Assembly (NCBI RefSeq): GCF_030408415.1
Contig: NZ_CP046976.1
Coordinates: 1,736,001 to 1,800,000 of the forward strand
Source: Corynebacterium appendicis CIP 107643
Lineage (GTDB): Bacteria > Actinomycetota > Actinomycetes > Mycobacteriales > Mycobacteriaceae
Direction: 5' to 3'
DNA: 64,000 nt
Part shown: one piece after another, positions 10,837 through 19,435 of the stretch
Layout of the letters: every line of letters starts with the position of its first letter
Numbering within the stretch: position 1 is the first letter of the stretch
The notes under the pieces: model-generated
What the model was told of the DNA's origin: nothing
Database searches by the model: none
What the model saw: the letters and a program-made list of their open reading frames with translations, nothing else
Made by a program: the position numbers and the translations under genes

Positions 10837-11814
10837 ATGACCCCGCTTTCCCTGCTCGATTTCTGCACCGTCCGCGAGGACGAGACTCCCGGCCAGTCCA
10901 TGGAACGCTCCGTGCAGCTGGCGCAGACGGCGGAGAAGCTGGGGTACAGCCGCGTCTGGTACTCCGAGCATCACAACATGCCGTCGATCGCGTCGTCGTC
11001 GCCGGCGGTGCTCATCGCCCACATCGCCGCCAAGACCGAGAAGATCCGTCTCGGTGCTGGCGGCGTCATGCTTCCCAACCACTCCCCGTATGTGATCGCG
11101 GAACAGTTCGGCACCCTGGCGGAGCTGCATCCGGACCGGATCGACCTCGGCCTGGGACGCGCCCCGGGAACCGACCAGAACACGCTGGGAAGAGCCCTGC
11201 GGCGCGATCCCCGCGCGGCCGAGAGTTTTCCGAACGACGTGCTGGAGTTGCAGGGCTACCTCGCTGGCGAGCCAGTCGTCCCGGGCGTGACGGCGGTGCC
11301 GGGCGCGGGAACGAATGTGCCGCTGTACATCCTCGGCTCGTCGATGTTCGGGGCCACGTTGGCGGCCAAACTTGGCCTTCCCTATTCTTTTGCCTCCCAC
11401 TTCGCGCCGACGCACTTGGAAGAGGCGACGACGTACTACCGCGAGAATTTCCAGCCATCCGAATACTGCAGCGAACCGTACGTGATCGCGGCGGTGAACG
11501 TGACGGCGGCCGACAGCGAGGCGGACGCGGCGCGCCAGTCGGAGCTTGTTCGCAGATCCCGGGTCAAAGCATTTGTGGGACGCCAGGGGCGGACGCTGAC
11601 TGAAGACCAGGTAGATGCGGTCTTGAACTCGCCGCAGGGCCAGCAGATCGTCGGCATGCTGCGCTACACCGCGCAGGGAACGGACGAGCAGGTCGGTGAG
11701 TACTTGGAGGGGTTCGCAAAGCATTCAAAGGCCGACGAATTGATGCTCTCCTTCCAGGCACCGACGCATGAGGAAGTGCTGCATTCGATGGCCATCACAG
11801 CAACGCTTATGTAG
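10837..11814 (+). CDS. LLM-class flavin-dependent monooxygenase
   Basis: 325 aa, luciferase-like TIM-barrel of the group without N-terminal extension. It begins PLSLLDFCTVREDETPG and has RVWYSEHHNMPSIASSSPAVL and RIRLGAGGVMLPNH-type segments that shape the flavin site. Substrate unknown; members use reduced FMN and oxygen. It corresponds in position and family to the gene annotated yhbW downstream of brnQ in C. glutamicum. GGAAGG 7 nt before ATG is the ribosome site and is part of a hairpin. It is probably cotranscribed with brnQ. Confidence 0.85.
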   Translation: MTPLSLLDFCTVREDETPGQSMERSVQLAQTAEKLGYSRVWYSEHHNMPSIASSSPAVLIAHIAAKTEKIRLGAGGVMLPNHSPYVIAEQFGTLAELHPDRIDLGLGRAPGTDQNTLGRALRRDPRAAESFPNDVLELQGYLAGEPVVPGVTAVPGAGTNVPLYILGSSMFGATLAAKLGLPYSFASHFAPTHLEEATTYYRENFQPSEYCSEPYVIAAVNVTAADSEADAARQSELVRRSRVKAFVGRQGRTLTEDQVDAVLNSPQGQQIVGMLRYTAQGTDEQVGEYLEGFAKHSKADELMLSFQAPTHEEVLHSMAITATLM

Positions 11815-11845
11815 CTGAACCTATGCATATAAAGGTTCGCTTCAG
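11815..11845. promoter_or_regulatory. Inverted repeat before the GntR gene, candidate operator
   Basis: GAACCT (11817-11822) and AGGTTC (11833-11838) form an inverted repeat with a 10-base AT-rich spacer, inside an outer CTGAA...TTCAG pair (11815-11845). It starts right after the monooxygenase stop and lies about 40 bp before the GntR start. Lack of a T-run argues against a terminator. An autoregulatory GntR site is the likely role, by position only. Confidence 0.4.
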
Positions 11846-11883
11846 GCTCAAGCCCAGTAATATATTCAACAATTAGTGGCAAC

Positions 11884-12657
11884 GTGAGAGCCTGGAGAAT
11901 CGCCATAGCACGCCAACAACATGAGGAAATCGCGCGGTACCTCCGCGACCTGATCCACGACGGCGTACTCGTCCCCGGCGATCCCCTCCCCTCCGAAGCA
12001 GAACTCTGCGAGAAATTCGACACCTCACGCGGGCCCGTGCGCCAAGCGGTCGCAGCGCTACGCGGCGACGGACTCATTTCTTCGGGGCGCGGTCGACGCT
12101 CGCTGGTATTGGAGGCGCCGAAAGTGAACAGCTTCGACGCGCTGATTTCCACCACGTCCCTCCTCCAAGAAGCTAACCAGGAGGCGGGCGATAAGATCCT
12201 CCGCGTCGCACGCGAACCAGCAACGCCGACGATCGCAGAGCTACTGAACCTCGAGATCAATGATCCGGTCGTCGAGATCGTCCGGGTCCGCACGGCGAAC
12301 GAAACCCCTGTGCTCATCGAGAGGCTGGTGTTTCCATTCACAATCGGTGAGCGCTTTTTGACGTTGGAGCCAGGGGCCGAGGCTTTGCACGACCAGCTTT
12401 TCGACGGCGGCGTGGTCATCGACAACGCGTCCCGCACCGCACAGGTGTCCACGGCGACTGCCCACCAGGCAGAGCTTTTGGGCATCGCCGAAGGAGAGCC
12501 GGTGTGGAAGCTTGAGATGCGGGCTTCCACCTTCCAAGGCGAGCCCGTCGAATACGCGGAGAATATCTACCGCGGCGATGTGGTCAAGGTCGAATTGAGC
12601 AGCGTGCGGGGCGCGTCCATCCCGCTGAAGTTTGAGATCACCGCAGCGCACGAATAG
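11884..12657 (+). CDS. GntR-family regulator with UTRA domain (HutC type)
   Basis: 257 aa. The N-terminal winged helix (about residues 10-80) includes SEAELCEKFDTSRGPVRQAV and a wing segment. The C-terminal UTRA ligand-binding fold (about 90-245) has PVLIERLVFPF and PVEYAENIYRGD, as in the HutC subfamily. Start is GTG 11884 with no good ribosome site. It stands at the head of an ABC importer/ribokinase operon on the same strand, so it most likely controls that operon in response to its substrate or a breakdown product. Confidence 0.88.
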   Translation: MRAWRIAIARQQHEEIARYLRDLIHDGVLVPGDPLPSEAELCEKFDTSRGPVRQAVAALRGDGLISSGRGRRSLVLEAPKVNSFDALISTTSLLQEANQEAGDKILRVAREPATPTIAELLNLEINDPVVEIVRVRTANETPVLIERLVFPFTIGERFLTLEPGAEALHDQLFDGGVVIDNASRTAQVSTATAHQAELLGIAEGEPVWKLEMRASTFQGEPVEYAENIYRGDVVKVELSSVRGASIPLKFEITAAHE

Positions 12658-12667
12658 CCTTTTGCTC

Positions 12668-14146
12668 ATGAGAGCAAGAGGTGCCGTGGTGGCGGTGCTT
12701 GCGGTCGGATCGCTGTCGGCATGTTCCGCTGGCAGTACGGCATCGAACGTCGGCCGCATTGAACCTGAAAGTGTCGTCGTGGGCACAACATCCGCGCCCG
12801 CCTCGCTCGACTTCACAACCACGGGCGGCGCGGCCATTCCTCAGGCGCTCATGGGCAACGTGTACGAGACGCTCGTGCTTATCGACGACACCGGTACGCC
12901 CCAGCCCCTTCTCGCCGAGAGCTGGGACGTGAGCGAGGACCGCACTGAGTATGTTTTTCACCTCAAAGACGGGGTCACCTTTTCCAACGGCGAGAGATTC
13001 ACCGCCGAGACGGCCGCGTTTTCCATCGATTATGTGCAAAATGAGTGGACGAACGGCCTTGCGAAGCAGATGAATCCGGTCAGAGATGTCGAGGCTCTCG
13101 ATCCACTGACTCTGAAGGTGACATTGGAGTCTCCATCCAATAGTTGGTTGTGGTCGATGGGGACGTTGACGGGGGCGATGATGGCGCCGGAAGGCGTCGA
13201 TAAGCTGGCCACCGATCCTGTGGGAACCGGGCCGTACGTGGTCGACCGTTTCGCGCTCGGCGAGTCGATTTCTTTTGATGCGCGCGAGGATTATTGGGGC
13301 GAGCCGGCGCAGCAGGACGCTGCGATCAGGTACTTTTCGGACGCTGTGTCTTCTGTCAATGCTTTGCGCGTGGGCGATGTCGATGTGCTGTGGGGCTTGC
13401 AGGCGCCGGAATTGCTGGAGACACTTCCCGACTCTTTCGGCATCGACGTCGGCACGACGAACGGCGAGGTGCTGCTGAGCTTGAATAACCGGCGTTTTCC
13501 ATTCGACGACCCGGATGTGCGCCGCGCGGTCGGGTACGCGATTGACCGGGATGCGCTCAACGACGTCGTGTGGAATGGATTAGCGACCGACACTGGCGGC
13601 GCCCCAGTGTCCCCGAGCGATCCGTGGTTCACCGGGAAAGACTATTTTCCGTTCGATCCGGACAAGGCGCGGGAATTGCTGCGCGGACGATCTCCGGAAG
13701 TGGTGATCACCGTGCCGTCTCTTCCCTACGCGCAAGATGCGGCGGAGCTGATCTTCTCCCAGCTGAAGGATGTCGGCTTCGACGTGAGGCTAGAGACCGT
13801 GGAATTTCCCGCGGTGTGGCTGAACCAGGTGCTCCAGCAGGCGGACTACCAGTCATCAATGATCGCGCACGTGGAACCGCGCGATGTGCAGCAATTGTTT
13901 TCTCCCGAGTATTACCTCGGGTTCGATTCTGACGCGGTGCGAAGAGATTTCGCGAATGCCGACGCCGGGACGCCGGAAGAGAATGTCGAGTACATGAAGG
14001 ACGCTGTCGATTCGATCATGGAGGAAGCGGGCGCTGTCACGTTGGCGAATTTGCCCAATATTGTCGTCACGGCGCCCGGCGTGGAGGGTGTGGATCCGAC
14101 GGTGGTCACCGACGGAATCGACCTTTCGGGGGTGACCAAGCGGTGA
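12668..14146 (+). CDS. Peptide-type ABC importer, substrate-binding lipoprotein
   Basis: About 492 aa from ATG 12668. A lipoprotein signal peptide ends at the lipobox SLSAC (Cys19). The mature part is an SBP_bac_5 cluster C protein with the family stretch YVFHLKDGVTFSNGE and VRRAVGYAIDRDAL. Homologues bind oligopeptides, nickel, opines or glycosides; the neighbouring ribokinase hints at a sugar-containing ligand, which is inference. An in-frame start at 12632 would lie inside the GntR gene and would spoil the signal peptide. Its stop overlaps the permease start by 4 bp (GTGA). Confidence 0.9.
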   Translation: MRARGAVVAVLAVGSLSACSAGSTASNVGRIEPESVVVGTTSAPASLDFTTTGGAAIPQALMGNVYETLVLIDDTGTPQPLLAESWDVSEDRTEYVFHLKDGVTFSNGERFTAETAAFSIDYVQNEWTNGLAKQMNPVRDVEALDPLTLKVTLESPSNSWLWSMGTLTGAMMAPEGVDKLATDPVGTGPYVVDRFALGESISFDAREDYWGEPAQQDAAIRYFSDAVSSVNALRVGDVDVLWGLQAPELLETLPDSFGIDVGTTNGEVLLSLNNRRFPFDDPDVRRAVGYAIDRDALNDVVWNGLATDTGGAPVSPSDPWFTGKDYFPFDPDKARELLRGRSPEVVITVPSLPYAQDAAELIFSQLKDVGFDVRLETVEFPAVWLNQVLQQADYQSSMIAHVEPRDVQQLFSPEYYLGFDSDAVRRDFANADAGTPEENVEYMKDAVDSIMEEAGAVTLANLPNIVVTAPGVEGVDPTVVTDGIDLSGVTKR

Positions 14147-15075
14147 AAGCTTTAGTCCGGTTCTTCTCGATGCTCGTCGCGGCGAGCGTCATCATTTTCC
14201 TGTTGCTGCGGGCCGTCCCCGGCGACCCGGCGCGGATCGCTTTGGGCGTGACTGCGACCGACGAGGACGTGGCGAAACTAGCGAACCAACTGGGCACGGA
14301 CAAGCCTCTTTACCAGCAGTATTTCGACTGGATCGGCGGCATGCTCACAGGCAATTTCGGGATCTCGTTGACCAGCAAGCAGGACATCACTCCCCTAGTG
14401 ATCGACCGGATGCAGGTCTCGCTGATCCTGACGGTGAGCGCCATGGTTTTGTCGATGGCGATCGCGATTCCGCTGGGAACGTATCTGGTCCGGCGCCGCG
14501 GGAAGCTGGATACGGCGATCGTGTCGGCCTTGACGCAGGCCGGTATCGCAGTTCCGAGTTTTCTGGTCGGCATTTTGACGGTGGCTGTGTTCTCCGTCTG
14601 GCTCGGGTGGTTGCCCGCCAATGGTTGGGTGCCGCCGAATGCGGGATTCGGGGATTTCGTGGCGCACCTTGTTCTTCCGGTGGTGGCTCTGTCGCTCGTT
14701 CAGGCGGCGATTCTGACGCGGTATGTGCGCAGCGCCGTCAACGAGGAGTTGGACAAGGACTATGTGCGCACTGCGCGGGCAGTCGGCTTATCGACGAGAC
14801 AAGCTCTGTACCGGCATGCTTTGCGCAATGCATTTCTCCCGGTTTTGACGGTCACGGGACTGCAGCTCACGACGCTGATCGTCGGTGCGGTGGTGATTGA
14901 GAAGGTGTTCGCGCTGCCGGGGCTCGGCTCCATGCTTTTGGATGCTGTGGCGACGCGCGACCTCACCACGGTGCAGACCCTGATGATGCTGCTCGTGGTG
15001 TTCACTCTGGCGGTGACGTTGATCGTCGATGTCCTTTATCGCTTCATCGACCCGCGGCTCAGGAGGCAGGCATGA
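14143..15075 (+). CDS. Peptide-type ABC importer permease (DppB-like)
   Basis: 310 aa with about six helices. It opens with the DppB-type FSMLVAASVIIFLLLRAVPGDPARIALG and has the cytoplasmic EELDKDYVRTARAVGLSTRQALYRHALRNA coupling loop that contacts the ATPase. Start is GTG overlapping the upstream stop, and its stop overlaps the next start (ATGA). It contains a rare TTA codon within one copy of the 11-mer repeat (14786). Confidence 0.9.
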   Translation: MKALVRFFSMLVAASVIIFLLLRAVPGDPARIALGVTATDEDVAKLANQLGTDKPLYQQYFDWIGGMLTGNFGISLTSKQDITPLVIDRMQVSLILTVSAMVLSMAIAIPLGTYLVRRRGKLDTAIVSALTQAGIAVPSFLVGILTVAVFSVWLGWLPANGWVPPNAGFGDFVAHLVLPVVALSLVQAAILTRYVRSAVNEELDKDYVRTARAVGLSTRQALYRHALRNAFLPVLTVTGLQLTTLIVGAVVIEKVFALPGLGSMLLDAVATRDLTTVQTLMMLLVVFTLAVTLIVDVLYRFIDPRLRRQA

Positions 15076-15857
15076 GGAAAATAGTCGGTCTGGTGCTTGT
15101 TTCTGTTGCACTTTTTGCCGCCGTTGTGGCGATGGTGTGGACGCCATTTGATCCGGTGCACGCGGTGCCGGGCGAGCGTCTGCAGGGATCGTCGTTGACG
15201 CACCTGATGGGAACCGACCAATACGGCCGCGACGTGCTCAGCCGCGTCATGGACGGAGCACGGACGACGCTGACTGTGGCAGTTGCATCGGTGGCGTTGT
15301 CGGCGCTGATCGGCGTTCCCCTCGGGGTTGTCGCCGGCATGAAGCGCGGCTGGGTCGAGGGTCTGATCATGAGGACGAATGATTTGCTGCTGGCCTTTCC
15401 CGCGCTGCTTCTGGCGATCGTGTTCACTGCTGTTTTCGGCGGCTCGATGTGGATCGTGGTGCTGGCGATCGGCATCGCGGGAATCCCGGGGTTTGCGCGG
15501 GTCTCCCGTGTGGGGACATTGCAGGTGATGGCTCAAGACTATGTGCTCTCGGCGAGGATCTCGAAGGTGCCCGGGCTCCTGATCGCGTGGCGGCACGTTT
15601 TGCCGAATATTACTTCGACGTTGGCGGTGCAGGTGTCGGTGTCGCTGGCTCTGGCAATTCTGGCGGAGGCGGGGCTGTCGTTTTTGGGCCTCGGCACTCC
15701 GGCGCCGTATGCGTCGTGGGGCAGGATGCTGCAGTCGGCGCAGGCGTACCTGTCCACTGCCCCGCACCTGGCGCTGTGGCCGGGCCTGGCCATCGCCGCG
15801 ACGGTGTTGGGATTCAATCTGCTGGGGGATGCTGTGGCTGACAGGAGGCCGCGATGA
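15072..15857 (+). CDS. Peptide-type ABC importer permease (DppC-like)
   Basis: 261 aa, second permease of the importer. It has the HLMGTDQYGRDVLSRVMDGART segment typical of DppC proteins and the coupling loop ARVSRVGTLQVMAQDYVLSARI. ATG overlaps the upstream stop and the following ATPase start by 4 bp each, so the four transporter genes form one tightly coupled operon. It pairs with the preceding permease in the membrane. Confidence 0.9.
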   Translation: MRKIVGLVLVSVALFAAVVAMVWTPFDPVHAVPGERLQGSSLTHLMGTDQYGRDVLSRVMDGARTTLTVAVASVALSALIGVPLGVVAGMKRGWVEGLIMRTNDLLLAFPALLLAIVFTAVFGGSMWIVVLAIGIAGIPGFARVSRVGTLQVMAQDYVLSARISKVPGLLIAWRHVLPNITSTLAVQVSVSLALAILAEAGLSFLGLGTPAPYASWGRMLQSAQAYLSTAPHLALWPGLAIAATVLGFNLLGDAVADRRPR

Positions 15858-17248
15858 CTCTCGTGCGCATTGAGAACCTCACCATCGACGGGATCCTGGA
15901 GGGGATCTCCTTCGACATTCAGCCCGGCGAAAGGCTCGGGCTGATCGGCGAGTCTGGTTCCGGCAAGTCGATGACGGCGCTGACGATCATGGGGCTGTTG
16001 GACGAAAGATTGAAGCCGAGCGGCACCGTGATGCTCGACGGCGCCGACATGATCAATTCGTCCCCGCGGGTGAAGAGGAAGCTGCGCGGCACGAAAGTGG
16101 GGATGATCTTCCAGGAACCGATGACTGCCCTGGACCCGCTGATGACGGTCGAACGCCAGGTGGCGGAAGCGTGCTCGCTCGACAAAGCCCGCGAACTTTT
16201 GCACGAGGTCGGGGTCGATCGCACCTCGAGCTACCCGCACGAATTGTCCGGCGGACAGAGGCAAAGAGTGTTGATTGCTTTGGCGATTGCAGGTGATCCC
16301 GATCTGCTCATCTGCGACGAGCCCACGACAGCGCTGGACGTGGAAGTGCAGCAGCAGATCCTCGATCTGCTGGACAGCCTGGTTCGGGAGCGCGGGATGG
16401 CGTTGCTGTTCATCACCCACGACCTCGCCGTGATCAGGAAGATGATCGACCGCGTGATCGTGCTCAAGGGCGGAAGAATCGTGGACCAAAACGCGGATCT
16501 GGATGCGCCGAAAGTCGACTACACCGCCCAGCTGGTGGAGGCGTCGAAGCCAAAATCATCAGCAGAAATCCGCGCAACAGGCGAACCGATCATCGAGCTG
16601 AAGGACGTGACGTGGCGCCGCGGAAGCACGGTGGCGCTGGACAATGTGAACTTGACTGTTCACGAAGGCGAAAGAGTTGGCATCGTCGGCGGCTCGGGGT
16701 CGGGAAAGACGTCCCTGTTGAGGGTCATTTCCGGGTTGAACGAGCCGGATTCAGGCACGGTGCGCGTCGACGGCGACCTGCAGATGGTCTTCCAGGACCC
16801 CTACTCTTCCCTCAATCCGCGGCGAAAAGTACGCGATTCCATCAGGGAGGCCGGCGTGGACGAGGCGCGGGCTGACGAAGTTCTTTCCCAAGTCGGGCTG
16901 GAGGGAATGGGCTCGAGGTTTCCGAGCCAGTTCTCCGGCGGGCAGCGCCAGCGCATCTCGATCGCGCGCGCCGCGGCCCCGCACCCGGAGATCCTCATCG
17001 CGGACGAGCCGGTCTCCGCGCTCGACGTGTCGGTGCGCGCGCAAGTGCTGGAGCTTATCGACGACCTCGTCGTCCACGACCGCGCCACCCTCATCTTCGT
17101 CTCGCACGACCTGTCCGTGGTCCGCCAAGTCTGTCCGTCAATCGCGGTGTTGTACCACGGGAAGATCGTCGAAATGGGGCCCACGGAAGAGGTGTGGGCG
17201 AACCCGCAGCACGAGTACACGCAGAAATTGCTCGCCGCGATTCCGTAG
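15854..17248 (+). CDS. Fused DppD/DppF-type ABC ATPase
   Basis: 464 aa with two complete nucleotide-binding domains. Domain 1 (about 1-230) has Walker A GESGSGKS, signature LSGGQRQRVLIA and Walker B LLICDEPTTALD. Domain 2 (about 240-464) has GGSGSGKT, FSGGQRQRISIA and ILIADEPVSALD. It energises uptake through the two permeases just upstream. The second domain is shorter than a stand-alone DppF and ends in the HEYTQKLL segment usual for this family. The ribokinase gene begins 12 bp after its stop. Confidence 0.92.
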   Translation: MTLVRIENLTIDGILEGISFDIQPGERLGLIGESGSGKSMTALTIMGLLDERLKPSGTVMLDGADMINSSPRVKRKLRGTKVGMIFQEPMTALDPLMTVERQVAEACSLDKARELLHEVGVDRTSSYPHELSGGQRQRVLIALAIAGDPDLLICDEPTTALDVEVQQQILDLLDSLVRERGMALLFITHDLAVIRKMIDRVIVLKGGRIVDQNADLDAPKVDYTAQLVEASKPKSSAEIRATGEPIIELKDVTWRRGSTVALDNVNLTVHEGERVGIVGGSGSGKTSLLRVISGLNEPDSGTVRVDGDLQMVFQDPYSSLNPRRKVRDSIREAGVDEARADEVLSQVGLEGMGSRFPSQFSGGQRQRISIARAAAPHPEILIADEPVSALDVSVRAQVLELIDDLVVHDRATLIFVSHDLSVVRQVCPSIAVLYHGKIVEMGPTEEVWANPQHEYTQKLLAAIP

Positions 17249-17259
17249 GCTGTGAAGGC

Positions 17260-18147
17260 ATGAGCATCGTCGTTGTCGGCTCGATCAACGCCGACCTGAC
17301 CGTCAATGTTGAACGGCATCCTTTCCCCGGTGAGACCCTCTTGGGCGGCGGTGGCGGCATCACGCCCGGCGGCAAGGGCGCCAACCAGGCGGTCGCAGCT
17401 GCACGTTTGGGATCAGAAGTTTTCCTCGTCGGAGCGGTCGGCGAAGATGCGCATGCTCACGAGGCAACGCATTTGCTTATCGACGCCGGCGTGGACCTTT
17501 CCGCGGTCGAGGTTTCCCCGAAGCCGACTGGTCTGGCGGTCATCACCGTGGCGGCGGACGGAGAGAACACCGTCATGGTGGTGCCGGGGGCGAACGGGGA
17601 TGTGGGGGCAGGTGTCGTCGATAAGCATGCTGCGTTGATTGCGGACGCGGAACTGGTCTTGTTGCAGGGCGAGATTCCTGCGGATGGGTTTGCGCGGGCG
17701 GTCGAGCTGGCGGAAGGGCGCGTCGTGGTGAATCTGGCGCCGGTCATCGACGTGGATCGGGATGCTCTAAAACAAGCTGATCCCCTGATCGTCAACGAGC
17801 ACGAAGCTCAACTGGTGCTCGGAAAAGAAGCTTCTCCGGAAGAATGTTTGGAAGAGTTGCTGGCAGAGTTTTCTTCTGTCGTGGTGACTTTAGGCGCGGA
17901 CGGGGCGTTGGTGGGAAATGCCGACGGAATCGTCCGGATTGCTTCTCCGACAGTTGTTGCAGTCGATTCCGTCGGGGCGGGCGATGCGTTCACGGGCGCG
18001 CTGTGCCACCGACTGTTGAAGGGCGATAGCTTGGTCGAAGCAGCTGCGTTTGCTTCGAGGGTTGGCGCGTTTTCGGTGACGCGGCCGGGCGCGCAGCCGT
18101 CATATCCGAATTATTCGCAGCTACGCCTCGAAAACGGCGCGGAATAG
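17260..18147 (+). CDS. rbsK: Ribokinase (PfkB family)
   Basis: 295 aa. It phosphorylates ribose (or a similar sugar) to the 5-phosphate. PfkB signature 1 is GGGGGITPGGKGANQAVAAARLG; signature 2 is VDSVGAGDAFTGAL with the catalytic Asp in GAGDAF. I chose ATG 17260, with AAGG before it, over the earlier in-frame start at 17194 that lies in the ATPase gene. As the last gene of the GntR/ABC operon it suggests that the imported compound yields a pentose such as ribose; this is inference. The BCCT remnant begins at the stop codon. Confidence 0.9.
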   Translation: MSIVVVGSINADLTVNVERHPFPGETLLGGGGGITPGGKGANQAVAAARLGSEVFLVGAVGEDAHAHEATHLLIDAGVDLSAVEVSPKPTGLAVITVAADGENTVMVVPGANGDVGAGVVDKHAALIADAELVLLQGEIPADGFARAVELAEGRVVVNLAPVIDVDRDALKQADPLIVNEHEAQLVLGKEASPEECLEELLAEFSSVVVTLGADGALVGNADGIVRIASPTVVAVDSVGAGDAFTGALCHRLLKGDSLVEAAAFASRVGAFSVTRPGAQPSYPNYSQLRLENGAE

Positions 18148-18884
18148 GCCGCACCCTGCGCGAATTCATCGTGATGACGGTTGTCGTTCCCACCACCATC
18201 CTCATTCTCGCCTTCAGCATTTTCGGCGGCACCGCGATCTCGTTCTCGCGCGACGGCGTCGAGGGCTTCGACGGGGAATCCACGCCAGAGCAAGTACTTT
18301 TCTCGCTTTTCGACGCCCTCCCCCTCTCCTCCGCCACCCCCTATATCCTCATCGGGATCCTGGCCGTTTTCTTCATTACCACTGCTGATTCCGCATCGGT
18401 GGTCATGGGGACGATGTCGTCGAAGGGCGACCCCGACCCCAACAAGAAGGTCTCCGTGTTTTGGGGCTTGTGCATGATGGGCGTCGCCGCTGTCATGCTG
18501 TTGTCCGGCGGCGAGGATGCGCTGTCCGGTCTGCAGTCTTTGACGGTGCTGATTGCTCTCCCCTTCTCCATCGTCATGCTGGGTCTGCTGTTTTCTTCCG
18601 TCCAGGACTTGCGGACTGATCCCCATTCGATCCGCGACAAGTACGCCGAGACCGCCCTCCAATACGCCGTGTGGCACGGCCTTGAAGATTACGGCGACGA
18701 CTTCGAACTCGTCGTGCAGAAAGCCCGCGAAGGCGACGGCGCCGGCGAGGACTTCGACTCCACCGACGACAAATACACGCGCTGGTACGAGCGTTCCGAT
18801 GAAAGGGGCAACCGTGTCGGATACGACTACGAGACTGGCACCTGGGAAGACGGCTACATCAAGGACGAAGTCGAGGAAGACTAG
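18147..18884 (+). pseudogene. 3' remnant of a BCCT transporter (ectP-like)
   Basis: Reading from 18147 gives GRTLREFIVMTVVVPTT, the conserved BCCT segment before the last helices, then about four helices and a long acidic C-terminal tail ending GYIKDEVEED. BCCT carriers have about 12 helices in 550-650 aa, so more than half of the N-terminal part is missing. Homology starts in the last base of the ribokinase stop with no promoter or ribosome site. In C. glutamicum the compatible-solute carrier gene ectP follows the luciferase-like gene after brnQ, which this remnant matches. A cut-down product from GTG 18171 is possible but should not transport. Confidence 0.85.
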
Positions 18885-18889
18885 CCCTG

Positions 18890-19435
18890 CTATCGGAGTT
18901 CGAATCTTTCGAGGATCTCGTAGCGGGAACCTCCGGCGCGGCCCTGCCCAAGGTGGGATTGGACGAGGCAGATCTCGTCGGCGGTGAAGTCGGGGCCGCG
19001 GTAGACGGACAGGGCACGGACGATATCGGGGACGGCGTAAGGGTCGTGGGAACGACGGCCGGTGCGGCCGATGGTGAGGTGGGCTCGCTGACGGGGGCGG
19101 ACATCCACGGTCGGGTCGGCGCTCTCCGCCATCAGCGTTCTGAGATTGTCTGTATCGCCGCCGACACCGGTCCATAAGGTGCGGTTCTCGAAGGCGCCGG
19201 CGCCGGAAAGGTGGAGACTCAGCGGCGGGCGGAATGCAGCGATCTGGACGAGGTGGGCGCGGATCGCGGAGGCCTCGTTGGGCTGGTCGCCGTAGAAGGC
19301 GAGGGTGAGATGCCAATTATCGGGGTCAGTCCAGCGGATCTCCTGGCGGGAGAAATCCCGGATCGGGCGCAGCGCCGTGACAAGGTGTTCTTTCGCCTCG
19401 TCGGAGGGAAAGAGCGCCGCGAAGACCCGGATCAT
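18890..19435 (-). CDS. thpR: RNA 2',3'-cyclic phosphodiesterase (2H family)
   Basis: 181 aa. Two HxTx motifs, HLTL (H42) and HLTI (about H118), define the 2H phosphoesterase fold; both are intact. The family opens 2',3'-cyclic phosphates and can ligate 2'-5' in vitro. It follows lepA with its start touching the lepA stop, so it is cotranscribed with lepA. It converges on the BCCT remnant with 5 bp between stops. Confidence 0.85.
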   Translation of the reverse strand: MIRVFAALFPSDEAKEHLVTALRPIRDFSRQEIRWTDPDNWHLTLAFYGDQPNEASAIRAHLVQIAAFRPPLSLHLSGAGAFENRTLWTGVGGDTDNLRTLMAESADPTVDVRPRQRAHLTIGRTGRRSHDPYAVPDIVRALSVYRGPDFTADEICLVQSHLGQGRAGGSRYEILERFELR

